Shown piece after piece: positions 51,937-61,727 of a stretch of 64,000 bases of DNA. The notes under the pieces are model-generated. The model worked only from the letters and a program-made list of their open reading frames with translations. It had not been told where the DNA came from and did not search any database. The DNA comes from Spirosoma foliorum (lineage in GTDB: Bacteria; Bacteroidota; Bacteroidia; Cytophagales; Spirosomataceae). Location: contig NZ_CP059732.1 of the NCBI RefSeq assembly GCF_014117325.1, forward strand, positions 5,903,001-5,967,000. The letters are read 5' to 3'. How positions within the stretch are numbered: position 1 is the stretch's first letter; the number at the start of each line of letters is the position of its first letter. Both the position numbers and the translations under genes were made by a program.

Positions 51937-53193
51937 ATGGAGAATTACAGTATTATTCTATTTCTGTTGGCGGTCATGATCGGCCTGTCGGCAGTGGCCG
52001 ATAAGATTCGTTTACCTTATCCTATCCTTCTGGTAACGGCGGGAATTGCCGTCGGATTCATTCCGGGAATGCCCAAAATCGAGCTTGACCCTGACATAGT
52101 CTTTCTACTTTTTCTACCACCAATGCTGTACGATGCCGCCTTTAATATTTCCTGGCGGGAATTCAAAAAGAACATCAACACGATTTCCTCGTTAGCCTTT
52201 GCGTTGGTCTTTCTAACCGCGAGCGGAATTGCTATTACAGCCTATTTCCTGATTCCGGGCATGACCTGGCCACTGGCGTTTGTATTAGGCGCGATTCTGT
52301 CGGCTACCGATGCTGTAGCCGCTATGAGTATTACCAAAGGCTTAGGCTTATCACACAAAACGCTGACCATTTTAGAAGGTGAAAGTCTGATCAACGATGC
52401 TTCCGGCCTGATTGCCTATCGCCTATCAGTGGCTGCTGTTGCGGGCAGTTCATTCGTATTCTGGAAGGCTGGCTTACAGTTTTTACTGCTCATTGCGGGA
52501 GGTTTTCTGGTTGGGGCAGCGCTAGGCCGAGTGATGGGGTTTCTCCTGGAACGGCTTCCCAACAATAAACTGGTAGCTATCAGCTTCACCTTATTGATGC
52601 CATTTGTTGCCTATTCGGCAGCGGAAGAATTTCATGTGTCGGGCGTTATTGCCGTTGTGACATTGGGGTTAACCGTCTCTCAGTTTGCTAAAAAACTCTT
52701 TCCAGATGGCACCAAAGCCCAGTCTAAAGCCATCTGGGAAATTATTGTGTTTATCCTGAATGGGTTAGTCTTTGTACTTATCGGGCTGGAATTTCCTTAT
52801 GTACTCGAAAATATTGATCGTCAGGAGCTTTTACCGCTGATTGGTTATAGCTTCATCATCTGCATTGTTGCGCTGATTATCCGAATGGCCAGGGTATTTC
52901 TGCAAAAGATTAACATAGATCGAGCCTTCCAGAAAACGCAGGACAGCAAGTTTGAAGAAGCTCAGCTTGACTGGAAAAACTGCCTGATTATCAGTTGGTC
53001 GGGCATGAGAGGTATTGTTTCGTTGGCCACTGCCATTGCCTTACCCGTTACCTTAACAGACGGTCACGCATTTCCAAAACGAGACGTAATCATTTTCATT
53101 TCGGTGATGACGGTGTTGATTACACTGGTCGCACAAGGACTGAGTTTACCCATGTTGGTAAAACGGTTGGGCGTCAACCAGACCAGTAAATAA
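51937..53193 (+). CDS. Na+/H+ antiporter, CPA1 family, short form
   Basis: 418 aa, about twelve membrane helices, with ILSATDAVAAMSITKG and ILEGESLINDASGLIAY matching the ion-binding core of the 533-aa paralogue at 4911. It lacks the long charged cytoplasmic tail and ends soon after the last helix, so its regulation should differ. Exchanges a monovalent cation for H+ at the inner membrane. Start at ATG 51937 is supported by the MENYSIILFLLAVMIG helix. Confidence 0.92.
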   Translation: MENYSIILFLLAVMIGLSAVADKIRLPYPILLVTAGIAVGFIPGMPKIELDPDIVFLLFLPPMLYDAAFNISWREFKKNINTISSLAFALVFLTASGIAITAYFLIPGMTWPLAFVLGAILSATDAVAAMSITKGLGLSHKTLTILEGESLINDASGLIAYRLSVAAVAGSSFVFWKAGLQFLLLIAGGFLVGAALGRVMGFLLERLPNNKLVAISFTLLMPFVAYSAAEEFHVSGVIAVVTLGLTVSQFAKKLFPDGTKAQSKAIWEIIVFILNGLVFVLIGLEFPYVLENIDRQELLPLIGYSFIICIVALIIRMARVFLQKINIDRAFQKTQDSKFEEAQLDWKNCLIISWSGMRGIVSLATAIALPVTLTDGHAFPKRDVIIFISVMTVLITLVAQGLSLPMLVKRLGVNQTSK

Positions 53194-53235
53194 ATGATAG
53201 GTAAGCGGTGATATTAAACAGTCGAGCAAACAGCC

Positions 53236-53243
53236 TATTTTTG
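53236..53243 (+). promoter_or_regulatory. -7 element of the DUF2846 gene
   Basis: TATTTTTG is a perfect TAnnTTTG, 36 bases before the ATG. Confidence 0.45.
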
Positions 53244-53278
53244 GCTCCTTATCATCAGTCACTTACTATAACTCTATC

Positions 53279-53725
53279 ATGAAAAAGGTACACCTATTGG
53301 CATTCGTTTGCCTAGGCCTTCTTACTACTGCTTTCCGGAGCGATTCCATCAATACAGACTCCCGTGCCGACTTTGCAACTGTCTATATTTATCGGGGCGG
53401 TCAGTTTTTTGGGTCAGCGCTTAATTATGCAATTTTCGCCAATGGCGAAAAAATATGTAAGCTTAGCAATAACCGTTACATCGAATACAAGGCTAAACCT
53501 GACCAGTTGTCATTAACAGCACACCGCGGTGGTATAGAGGTATTTAAGAAAGAAACCGGTCTTGACATCCAGGTTGAAGCCGGCAAAAGCTATTATGTAA
53601 AAGGTGATCAGAAATCAAGCATTACTCGCACTCGTCTGGAACTCTCGGAAGTAACAGAGAACACCGCCAAACGCGATATGAAAGACATGACAGTAGATGC
53701 TTGTCAGGAAACAGCGGAGAAATAA
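53279..53725 (+). CDS. DUF2846-like exported protein
   Basis: 148 aa. A signal sequence (MKKVHLLAFVCLGLLTTAFR) and a beta-sandwich segment with ATVYIYRGGQFFGSALNY, CKLSNNRYIEYKA and VEAGKSYYVKGDQ, the pattern of DUF2846. Probably a periplasmic or lipid-free surface protein of unknown role. Single gene, ended by palindrome C1. Confidence 0.75.
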   Translation: MKKVHLLAFVCLGLLTTAFRSDSINTDSRADFATVYIYRGGQFFGSALNYAIFANGEKICKLSNNRYIEYKAKPDQLSLTAHRGGIEVFKKETGLDIQVEAGKSYYVKGDQKSSITRTRLELSEVTENTAKRDMKDMTVDACQETAEK

Positions 53726-53752
53726 TTGGCTGAATCAGGCAAAAAAATTGCC

Positions 53753-53845
53753 TACTTTTTTGTCATTCCGACGCAAGGAGGAATCTCAAGCTTGACTAAT
53801 AAGCGACTTTGAGATTCCTCCTTGCGTCGGAATGACAAAAAAGTA
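53753..53845. repeat. intergenic palindrome, family C copy 1
   Basis: Perfect 37-nt arms (53753-53789 and 53809-53845) with TTTTTTGTCATTCCGACG and AAGGAGGAATCTCAA. A 19-nt loop. It is the longest perfect stem in the window and lies between convergent genes. Confidence 0.92.
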
Positions 53846-53913
53846 CCCTAAAGTACGATAAAAGAAAAAGGTTAAACAGCGGCAAACCTAACCCGCCATT
53901 TCATCAACTCCTT

Positions 53914-55359
53914 CTAAATAAAAATCTGGTATTGCAGGATTAATTGCCCCCGCCGACCGGCTGCAGAAAGTTGGGACGTGTTGGACGATGGAGCATAATA
54001 AGGTCGGTTCTGGTAATCGAGTGTCAGCTTCCCGTTGTGGCCTTTTATCAGGTAGTTCAAACCAATATTGTAGACTCCAAGTGTATTGGCTACGCGTTGA
54101 TAGTTCGCTAGTTGAGCCTGCACATAGGGCATGAGCGTACCGTTGCCCTCACCAAATAGATCCCGTTTCAGTAGATAGCCAAACTGACCATAGACAACAC
54201 TCCCCGTACCGAACATTGGGAAAGAGTTGCCCTGAGTACCTCCTAGCCCACCAGGACGTTGGGACGCGGGAATGTCGCTGGCCGGATTCATGGCACCGTT
54301 GAAACGCAGATAATTGTCGCCGTAATCCGTGTGGAAATAGCCAAGGTAAGCGTTGATGGCAGTTCCTTTTTCCTTATTTAACGGTATGTCCAGAAACGAT
54401 GCAATTGACCACAGATTCAATGCCTGATAAACGGTATCGCCCGCTACAGGTACGCGTACCATCGCGTTTTTCTGTGTGATAAATCCAGCTTCCAGATTAA
54501 AAATTTTCTTAGCGCCCAGATACGTACCCGTGTTGTAACCGGGTGCCTGATGCGCTTCTTTATCGAAAAATTGCCACATGAAGAAGCCCTGAAATTGCTT
54601 CTCGTGGCCTTTCAACGCAAAAATAGAATTAGGCCCATAGGTTGGTAACGCAGCTCCATTAGTTTGAATCGGGAATGGATCGCTGACCGCTACACGATAA
54701 TCGAGGTGGCCAACCTGACCGCGTGCATATACACTTAATTTGCGGGTAAACTCGTCGGTTTGGTCGGTGGTTGCCTGGGCAAAAACAGGTACGTCCATAC
54801 TCATAATCGTTCCCACGCTAGGCGCACTGAATCTCGACAGGCCATTCACAATGGTCAGGCCAGCGCCAATATTCAGGTAATTTTTATTCTTAAACACCAG
54901 ATACTCAGCAAGCGCATCGTGGAAGAACGCCTGTATTTTTCGTTGCGACGAAGCGGTTTGATTAAATCCACCATTCAGGTAATTGAAATTATTCATCCCG
55001 AACTGGAAGTATAAAAACAAATGGTCGCTGATTTGGCCAAACAGCTGCATACGGGTCCGGCGTAACCCAATAGAAAAGGTATTGTCTTTAGGCACCCCAA
55101 CAACCGTTGATCCAGGATTACTCTGATTGAACTGTAACCAGGCCTGATTCAGAAAAGTAGCTTTAAAAAAGTGGGTTCCCGATTCGTTGAGGTTGTATTT
55201 CAATTCCTTCTTCTCCGCCTTAGCTGATCCCGATATGTTTATCGCTGGAGTTGATGACTTAGTTGTATCAGTGGGAAGGGTAACGGATTGTTGAGCAAAT
55301 GTTAGCTGACTGGTAATCAACAAGGCACCTACCCAGCCAGTTGTTAGCGCTATATTCAT
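53914..55359 (-). CDS. outer-membrane porin-like beta barrel (phosphate-selective porin O/P type)
   Basis: 481 aa from the ATG at 55359, which opens a signal peptide (ALTTGWVGALLITSQLTFAQ). The frame is open 9 codons longer. The body alternates polar and hydrophobic residues with aromatic belts (for example HLFLYFQFGMNNFNY, MPYVQAQLANYQ) and ends in a strand with RRGQLILQYQIFI. A 16-strand trimeric porin is likely; the exact substrate is unknown. Confidence 0.75.
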   Translation of the reverse strand: MNIALTTGWVGALLITSQLTFAQQSVTLPTDTTKSSTPAINISGSAKAEKKELKYNLNESGTHFFKATFLNQAWLQFNQSNPGSTVVGVPKDNTFSIGLRRTRMQLFGQISDHLFLYFQFGMNNFNYLNGGFNQTASSQRKIQAFFHDALAEYLVFKNKNYLNIGAGLTIVNGLSRFSAPSVGTIMSMDVPVFAQATTDQTDEFTRKLSVYARGQVGHLDYRVAVSDPFPIQTNGAALPTYGPNSIFALKGHEKQFQGFFMWQFFDKEAHQAPGYNTGTYLGAKKIFNLEAGFITQKNAMVRVPVAGDTVYQALNLWSIASFLDIPLNKEKGTAINAYLGYFHTDYGDNYLRFNGAMNPASDIPASQRPGGLGGTQGNSFPMFGTGSVVYGQFGYLLKRDLFGEGNGTLMPYVQAQLANYQRVANTLGVYNIGLNYLIKGHNGKLTLDYQNRPYYAPSSNTSQLSAAGRRGQLILQYQIFI

Positions 55360-55383
55360 GTGGCTGCTGTTTTGGTATCGCCA

Positions 55384-55391
55384 CAAAACTA
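55384..55391 (-). promoter_or_regulatory. -7 element of the porin gene
   Basis: Reads TAGTTTTG on the minus strand, 25 bases before the chosen ATG, which supports that start. Confidence 0.45.
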
Positions 55392-55412
55392 TGAACAGAA
55401 ATGCTTAAGTGG

Positions 55413-55485
55413 CGTCGGTTACTTATAACCGACACAATGAGGTTTCTCAAAACCTATATGTACTCACGAGGTTTTGAGAAACCTC
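55413..55485. repeat. composite hairpin, family D copy 1
   Basis: A GTCGGTT/AACCGAC hairpin at 55413-55433 followed by GAGGTTTCTCAAAACC (55439-) pairing with GGTTTTGAGAAACCTC (55470-55485). The same two modules in the same order occur at 62541-62643. Confidence 0.75.
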
Positions 55486-55668
55486 AAAAATAGATTAATC
55501 CACGCTTCGATATAGTCGCGTAGCGACAGGATGTTTATAGAAATGCAACTCATTCGCCTTTTTAGCGTGCCGTCAGGTACGTAACTATTTCGTCCCCACC
55601 GGCACGATGATTACTAAGGTTGGTAATTAAAGTGAATAATGGATGATTTACGAATAGCATGATACTAG

Positions 55669-55752
55669 TTTTTTGTCATCCCGACGTCAGGAGGGATCTT
55701 CGGTAAATAACCAGTTGCCGAAGATCCCTCCTGACGTCGGGATGACAAAAAA
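55669..55752. repeat. intergenic palindrome, family C copy 2
   Basis: Perfect 35-nt arms (55669-55703 and 55718-55752). It differs from copy 1 at several positions (GTCATCCCGACGTC, GGGATCTTCGG) and each change is matched in the other arm. The rest of the gap 55486-55877 holds no gene I can support. Confidence 0.92.
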
Positions 55753-55877
55753 TAGCATTGTAAATAACTGACAATCAGCTGATAATTTTAGAATCTATCC
55801 ATTATTCACGTTTGTTTAGGCTACAAACATTTTGTCGCTATGCGACATACAGACAATCACGCAACTCGAATTATAGC

Positions 55878-55911
55878 AAAAAAGCCGCCCTCATAACAAT
55901 AGGCGGCTTTT
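55878..55911 (-). terminator. terminator of the RND efflux operon
   Basis: AAAGCCGCC and GGCGGCTTT with an 13-nt loop; A run on the left gives a U run for minus-strand RNA. Confidence 0.85.
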
Positions 55912-55932
55912 CACAAATTGATTTTATCTCGA

Positions 55933-58900
55933 TTATACTTTCGCCGGATTAGTTGGCACGGGTTTTTCTTTCTTTCCGCTCAAGCGAGCCGACAAACGGC
56001 GAGCAGCATTAAATATGTTTTCGAATGTCAGATAAACCGTCGGTACCAGCACGAGCGTAAGCAGGAGCGAACTAATTAGACCGCCAATAATTACCCAGGC
56101 CAGCCCATTCTTCGATTCCGATCCGTCGCCCGTAGCTAACGCCATGGGTAACAGGCCAATCGCCATTGCAATGGTCGTCATCAGAATAGGGCGAATCCGT
56201 TCGCGACCTGCTTCAACGAGGGCATCAATCGTATTTTTTCCTTCCTCTTTCTGCTGATTGGCAAAGTCAACCAACAGAATGGCGTTCTTGGCTACCAGAC
56301 CAATCAGCATAATCATCCCTAACATAACGAAGAAAGAGATTGATTGCTCGGCCAATGCCAGCGCTAGGAATGCCCCGATAATGGCCATCGGAATAGAGAA
56401 CAGGACGACAAATGGCCGAAAGTACGAGTTATATAGTGCCACCATCAGCAGATACACAAATGTGATAGCCAGTCCCAGCGCAATACCCAGACTACTAAAC
56501 GCATCCGACTGACGTTCCAGATCGCCCTTCAGTTTGTAGGTGACGCCACCCGGTAATTGCTTCGTTTTCAAAATATTGTCAATCTCCGTTCCGACCGTAC
56601 CCGTTGGACGACCGACTACGTTGGCGTTGACGAATAAAGACCCTACCCGGTTGTAGCGAGTTAACTGCGTTGCACCAGTCCCCAGACTCAGATCGGCAAT
56701 CTGTCGAACCTCAATCAATTTACCTTTACCATCGGGAACGGTCAAGTTTCCTACGTCATCTTTACTCTGGCGATTAAACTTGTTGAGTTCAACCCGAATG
56801 TCGTAATCACGACTACCAATCCGGTATTTACTATCCGTATTTCCCGAAAAAGCGGTCTGCAAGGTTGCCCCTACATTCGCGACCGAAACCCCGTATTGGG
56901 CCATTTGACGACGATCGAGGTTTACTTTGAGTTCTGGTTTAGGATCATCTACGCCTAACTCAACGTCGGTTGTTCCACTTACCGATTTCACAATCTGCTT
57001 CACAACAGCCGCTGCTTTCTCTAAGTCCTGCTGCGAATTACCCTGCAACAAAATCTGAATCGGAGCGGCATTCGCGCCACCTGTAATGGCCAGCGGTGCC
57101 GATTTGACGTTCAGGCCAGGCGTTTTCATAATCTCGGCCTTTGTCTGAGCGGCAAACTTTTCGATTGAAATAGTCCGTTGCTGTTTCGGCAAAATAGTCA
57201 CCGTAATTTCAGCTTTGTGGTAAGGTGTAGAACCCAGTCCACCGCCCGAGGCAGCACTCGAATACCCAACGTTGCTGTTCACTTTCGTAACCAATGGGTT
57301 ACTCATCAATTGCTTTTCGATCTTCTGACAAATCCGATTGGTTTCGGCCAGACTGTTGAAAGGCTCACCTTCGATCTGAACAATAAATTCTCCCTGATCA
57401 CTTTGCGGGAAGAAGGTTGTTCCGATGAAACCACCACCCACCAGGCCAAATGAGGCAATCAGAAGGGCAATTGCGGTAATGAACACCCAACGTTTGTGAT
57501 GCAGCCCCCAGGTCAGTAAGCGAGCGTACGCGTGTTTAAGCGAATCGAATTGTCCTTCAAACCATTTCAGGAAGCGTTTGCCAAGGCCACGACCGTTGAG
57601 ATCGGTCTCTTTGGCAAAACGAGAAGCCAATAACGGTGTGATGGTAAACGACACCGCCAGCGACATGAGGGTCGAGAACACAACCACCAGCGAGAACTCT
57701 CGAATGATGTTCGCAATGAGGCCCTGTACAAAAACCAGCGGCAGGAACACCACCACGTCGACCATTGTAATAGCCAGCGCAGTAAACCCAATTTCATTCC
57801 GACCGTCGAGCGAAGCCGTTCGCCGATCTTTACCCATTTCGAGGTGGCGGTAAATGTTCTCTAATACCACAATCGAGTCATCGACCAGAATACCAACGAC
57901 CAGCGATAAGGCCATCAACGTCATCAGGTTAAGCGTAAAGCCCAACAGGTACATCGGCACGAATACCGAGATAATGGAAGCCGGTACCGATACCATGACG
58001 ATAAAGGCATTTCGGATACTGTGCAGGAACAACAACATCACAAGGGCCACCAGCACAACGGCAAACTCAAGGTCGAAAATAACCCCTTCGGCAGAGGCCA
58101 GTGTGTACGTCGATGAGTCACTGGTGATTTCGAATTTCAGGCCAATGTTGGCGTATTGCTTTTCGATACCACCCAGAATAGCCTTCACCTGCTGGCTGAT
58201 TTCCACCGCATTGGCATCGGTCTGTTTCTGAATCGAGATACCGATAGATTCACGACCGTTGATCCGGTTGATGGTCGTGGCATCGGCAACGCCATCCGTT
58301 ACCGTTGCCACATCGCTCAGTATAACGTTCGTTCCATTGGCCGATGTCACAAGCGGAGCATTCCGAATCTGATTGATATCGGTAAACTTACCGGCTAGCC
58401 GAATGGCGTATTGTGCCTGATCGGTTTCAATTCGTCCCGTCGGGTAATCGAGGTTGGCTGAATTTACGGCCTGCGTTACCTGCGCCAATGACAGGTTATA
58501 CAGCTTGAGTTTGTTCGGATCAACACCAATTTTGATTTCGCGCTGGCGGCCACCCGTTAAGGTTACCTGTCCTACCCCATCCACTTTCGTCAGCTGAGTA
58601 CGAATCTGATCGTCGACCAAATCGTAGAGTTTAGTTGCTTCCAGATTTCCCCGAACACCCATCCGAATAACGGGCACATCGTCGGTCGAGAATTTTTGCA
58701 GCGTTGGCGATTCTACCTCATCTGGCAATTGCGAAAGTACTGCGTTTACTTTTCGCTGGGCATCCTGCAACGCCTGGTTTGCATTGGCACTGGCCGACAA
58801 TTCAATCTGAATAATCGAAAGCCCTTCCTGACTGGTCGAACTTATATTTTTCAGATTTTCGAGCGATGACACCGCATCTTCCAGCTTTCGCGTTACGGAG

Positions 58901-59082
58901 TTTTCAACCTCGCCTGCAGCGGCACCCGGATAAGTTGTGATAACGGTCACAACAGGCGCATCGAACTTCGGCAACAGGGTATAGTTCAGGCTTTTATACG
59001 AGATAAAGCCCAAAATACCCAGGATCGTGAAAGCCACTACAACCAGCGTCGGGCGTTTAATGGCGACTTCAGTTACTGACAT
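55933..59082 (-). CDS. RND family efflux transporter (HAE1, AcrB/MexF-like inner-membrane pump)
   Basis: 1049 aa, full length. Twelve membrane helices with two large periplasmic loops. The first helix follows IKRPTLVVVAFTILG; the porter domain has YPGAAAGEVENSVT; the proton-relay helix has LVVGILVDDSIVVLENIYRHLE; the second half has LVAKNAILLVDFANQQKEEG. It exports drugs or metabolites using the proton gradient. Downstream of its adaptor, TolC and TetR genes, forming one operon. Confidence 0.96.
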   Translation of the reverse strand: MSVTEVAIKRPTLVVVAFTILGILGFISYKSLNYTLLPKFDAPVVTVITTYPGAAAGEVENSVTRKLEDAVSSLENLKNISSTSQEGLSIIQIELSASANANQALQDAQRKVNAVLSQLPDEVESPTLQKFSTDDVPVIRMGVRGNLEATKLYDLVDDQIRTQLTKVDGVGQVTLTGGRQREIKIGVDPNKLKLYNLSLAQVTQAVNSANLDYPTGRIETDQAQYAIRLAGKFTDINQIRNAPLVTSANGTNVILSDVATVTDGVADATTINRINGRESIGISIQKQTDANAVEISQQVKAILGGIEKQYANIGLKFEITSDSSTYTLASAEGVIFDLEFAVVLVALVMLLFLHSIRNAFIVMVSVPASIISVFVPMYLLGFTLNLMTLMALSLVVGILVDDSIVVLENIYRHLEMGKDRRTASLDGRNEIGFTALAITMVDVVVFLPLVFVQGLIANIIREFSLVVVFSTLMSLAVSFTITPLLASRFAKETDLNGRGLGKRFLKWFEGQFDSLKHAYARLLTWGLHHKRWVFITAIALLIASFGLVGGGFIGTTFFPQSDQGEFIVQIEGEPFNSLAETNRICQKIEKQLMSNPLVTKVNSNVGYSSAASGGGLGSTPYHKAEITVTILPKQQRTISIEKFAAQTKAEIMKTPGLNVKSAPLAITGGANAAPIQILLQGNSQQDLEKAAAVVKQIVKSVSGTTDVELGVDDPKPELKVNLDRRQMAQYGVSVANVGATLQTAFSGNTDSKYRIGSRDYDIRVELNKFNRQSKDDVGNLTVPDGKGKLIEVRQIADLSLGTGATQLTRYNRVGSLFVNANVVGRPTGTVGTEIDNILKTKQLPGGVTYKLKGDLERQSDAFSSLGIALGLAITFVYLLMVALYNSYFRPFVVLFSIPMAIIGAFLALALAEQSISFFVMLGMIMLIGLVAKNAILLVDFANQQKEEGKNTIDALVEAGRERIRPILMTTIAMAIGLLPMALATGDGSESKNGLAWVIIGGLISSLLLTLVLVPTVYLTFENIFNAARRLSARLSGKKEKPVPTNPAKV

Positions 59083-59090
59083 GGTCTTAT

Positions 59091-59212
59091 TTATGGTTTT
59101 GGGTTTAAGGTATTCGGTTTACGGTTTATGGCCTTTTTTAGTCGACCAGTACCGATACGGTAAGACCGCTTTGCGCAGCCATAACCCTAAAACCGAATAC
59201 TGTAAACCATCT
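59091..59212. repeat. intergenic palindrome, degenerate family A copy 3
   Basis: Left part has AAGGTATTCGGTTTACGG, right part AAAACCGAATACTGTAAACC. The pairing is imperfect and the loop is about 50 nt. It lies between the adaptor and pump genes, inside the operon. Confidence 0.6.
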
Positions 59213-59213
59213 T

Positions 59214-60317
59214 TTAAGGATTGACCGCTACCGATGTATCCACTTTGCTTTGAGCTGCGCTACCCTGATTGACAGTCACTTTAGCCCCGTTAGTCAGATT
59301 CAGCTGACCGTTTACAACGATTGCTTCTCCTTGTTTCAGGCCCTCAAGCACCTGATACTGATCACCGCTGTCGTAACCAAGCCGGATTTTACGGATGCGG
59401 GCTACGTTGTTTTGCACAACATATACACTGGCACTATCGGCCCCGCCGACCAAAGCTCGACGCGGTATAAACAACCCATTGATTCCCTGTTTAAAGGTAA
59501 AGTTTGCATTCGCCAGCGTACCTGCTTTCAGTTGATTCTTACTGTTGTTGCTCAGGTAAATTTCAACGGGATAATTGTGTAAATCGTCACCCTTGGGACT
59601 GATATAATGCACCAGACCCGAGAACGTTACGCCCGGAAATGCCTGTGCCGTAATGGTTGCTTTATCGCCCAATTGAAGTTGATAAACCGCCTGCTCCGGC
59701 ACGTTGACAACCAGTTTCAAATCCTGTAAATTAATGACCGACGCGAGGACAGCACCAATGGCTACATATTCACCGTTTTCCACTTTTTTGTCGTACACAT
59801 ACCCGCTGATCGGTGCAATAACGGCCCCGTTACCCAATACGCGCTGCTGTTGTTTTGTGTTCAACAGAGCCGTAGCATACTGGTCTTTGTACTTCTGATA
59901 GGCTTCCTGAGTTACAGCTCCACCTTGCAGCAATCGCTCGTAACGCTCCATTTCACGCTTGGCATTAGCCACATTCGTTTCATTGTTTTCAACAACAACG
60001 CCCTGAACAGGGTCCTGAACGTAGCCAACCTGCTGCCCTTTTTTCACGAACGTACCGAGCACCAGTTTAAAGTTTTGAAGCTTTCCCCGTGTTTCGGCGA
60101 TGATGTCACCTTCGTTCTGGGCGGCTATCGTTCCCAGCAGCGACAGATTCTGATCGATGCGTTCGTACGCAACGGGCTGCACATCCACAACGGGCGTTGT
60201 CTGGAACTGTACTGACGACGTCTTGGCGGCATCAATATCTTTTTTGTTGTTTATCAATCGGAAGGCAATCAGCGCGATCAGGCCAGCTACCGCTCCAATT
60301 ATAAGTATTCGTTTCAT
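59214..60317 (-). CDS. RND efflux periplasmic adaptor (membrane fusion protein)
   Basis: 367 aa. A signal or anchor helix (IIGAVAGLIALIAFRLI), the lipoyl-like halves (TIAAQNEGDIIAETRGKL and GAVIAPISGYVYDKKV) around a helical hairpin (about 105-165), then the barrel with VNVPEQAVYQLQLGDKAT. It connects the RND pump to TolC. Ten bases after the TolC gene stop and followed by palindrome A3 before the pump gene. Confidence 0.93.
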   Translation of the reverse strand: MKRILIIGAVAGLIALIAFRLINNKKDIDAAKTSSVQFQTTPVVDVQPVAYERIDQNLSLLGTIAAQNEGDIIAETRGKLQNFKLVLGTFVKKGQQVGYVQDPVQGVVVENNETNVANAKREMERYERLLQGGAVTQEAYQKYKDQYATALLNTKQQQRVLGNGAVIAPISGYVYDKKVENGEYVAIGAVLASVINLQDLKLVVNVPEQAVYQLQLGDKATITAQAFPGVTFSGLVHYISPKGDDLHNYPVEIYLSNNSKNQLKAGTLANANFTFKQGINGLFIPRRALVGGADSASVYVVQNNVARIRKIRLGYDSGDQYQVLEGLKQGEAIVVNGQLNLTNGAKVTVNQGSAAQSKVDTSVAVNP

Positions 60318-60326
60318 GGTAACTGT

Positions 60327-61694
60327 TTATTTTTGAGTGACGTATTGAAGTATGGTTCCCTGTGAATTTTCGTAGTCTAGCCGGGACTGATACAGACTAA
60401 TTAATTTATTGGCTAAGTTGTTTTGCGCCGTAGTCAGCGCGTCTTTGGAGTCAATCAGTGTTACCGACGTCGCAATTCCTTCCTTGTATTCCAGCTCGGT
60501 AACCGTCAGAATTTTGCGGGCAAGCGTTATGTTATCCCGTTCGCGCTGAATGTCGATCACCAGATTCTGATAGCTGACTTGGGCGTTACTCAGGTTCAGT
60601 TGTGCCGACTCGCGCGCCAGAATTTGTTGCAATCGAAGTGATTCCAGATTCAATCGATTTTCGCGATCTCGGTATTTCCGTTGATTACCATCGAAGGGCG
60701 TCCAGGAGAGAGTCAGGCCGATTGTCGAGCTTTTGAACCACGATTGACTACCATCGAAAAAGCTAAACGTTTGTCGTTGAGCATTGGTAGCGTACGTTCC
60801 ATAAAAACCCAGCGATGGATAATAGCCCCGGTTATTCGACTGACGATTCAAATCCTGCAATTCCGTGTTTAAGACTAACTGCTTAAAATCAGGGCGATTT
60901 TCAACGAAGCGCCCGTCTGCCATTGGCAATTCATTTACCTGCAATTCTTTCTCAACCTCCAGCGGCTGAAGCGTCAGCGTTTCGGCAAGCGGCATCCCCA
61001 TCTGATATTTCAGTTGGTTAATGGCCTGTTCGTAATTTCGGTTAGCCTGCTCCAGTTGCGATTGTAGGTTGTTTCGATTCAGTTGAATACGCCCAAAATC
61101 GATCTCGCGTGTAGTTCCGTTTTTCAGACGAACCTGCTCCTGCCGCAACAGCGTATCCGACGAATTCAGGTCCCGAATGGTCAATCGTTTTTGTAAATCA
61201 ATAACCAATGTCTGGTAATAGGCTCGTGCAATATTATACGCCTGCGTCTGTTCGGCCTGAAGTGTAGCCTGCGCCTTCACCTGAGTCGAGATTTTAGCGG
61301 CTTTCAGCGCTAACCCAAATGAAGGATCAAAGATTTTTTGATCCACCCGACCCGTTAACGTAGAGCTGTACTGTGTACCAAATTGAACGGGAAGAAAGGT
61401 ACCAGGCTGGCCAAAAAACTCACCAGGTAACAACTGAACTGGAATCTTAACGTTGTCCAGCAACGAGCCCGATACCGACACCTGTGGAAGATTTTTACCA
61501 ATAACCTGCTGCGTTTGGGCAACTGATATTTGCTCATTTACACGGGCAATTTTTATGTTCGGATTATTGACCCGTGCGTACTCAACGCATTGCGCCAGGG
61601 TGTAGCCTCCCAATGGCGCATTTTGTGCACTGGCCCAACTGGTTAGCAGGCTCAGCATCAGTAGCATTAGCGTAGTGTGCTTCATGCTTTTCAT
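60327..61694 (-). CDS. TolC family outer-membrane efflux channel
   Basis: 455 aa with a signal peptide (LMLLMLSLLTSWASAQ); Met4 is an equally good start. Two OEP repeats with SGSLLDNVKIPVQLLPG and helical segments rich in Gln, Arg and Asn. Belongs to the pump operon. It differs clearly from the 26853 TolC of the bacteriocin exporter. Confidence 0.92.
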   Translation of the reverse strand: MKSMKHTTLMLLMLSLLTSWASAQNAPLGGYTLAQCVEYARVNNPNIKIARVNEQISVAQTQQVIGKNLPQVSVSGSLLDNVKIPVQLLPGEFFGQPGTFLPVQFGTQYSSTLTGRVDQKIFDPSFGLALKAAKISTQVKAQATLQAEQTQAYNIARAYYQTLVIDLQKRLTIRDLNSSDTLLRQEQVRLKNGTTREIDFGRIQLNRNNLQSQLEQANRNYEQAINQLKYQMGMPLAETLTLQPLEVEKELQVNELPMADGRFVENRPDFKQLVLNTELQDLNRQSNNRGYYPSLGFYGTYATNAQRQTFSFFDGSQSWFKSSTIGLTLSWTPFDGNQRKYRDRENRLNLESLRLQQILARESAQLNLSNAQVSYQNLVIDIQRERDNITLARKILTVTELEYKEGIATSVTLIDSKDALTTAQNNLANKLISLYQSRLDYENSQGTILQYVTQK

Positions 61695-61727
61695 TGTTTA
61701 TAAAATCTAAGTGAAGTCAAAATGGAT

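Noticed and set aside
4911..53193. Two Na+/H+ antiporters as a Mrp-type complex
   Set aside because: They are single-subunit CPA1 paralogues 45 kb apart, with no mrp subunits near either.
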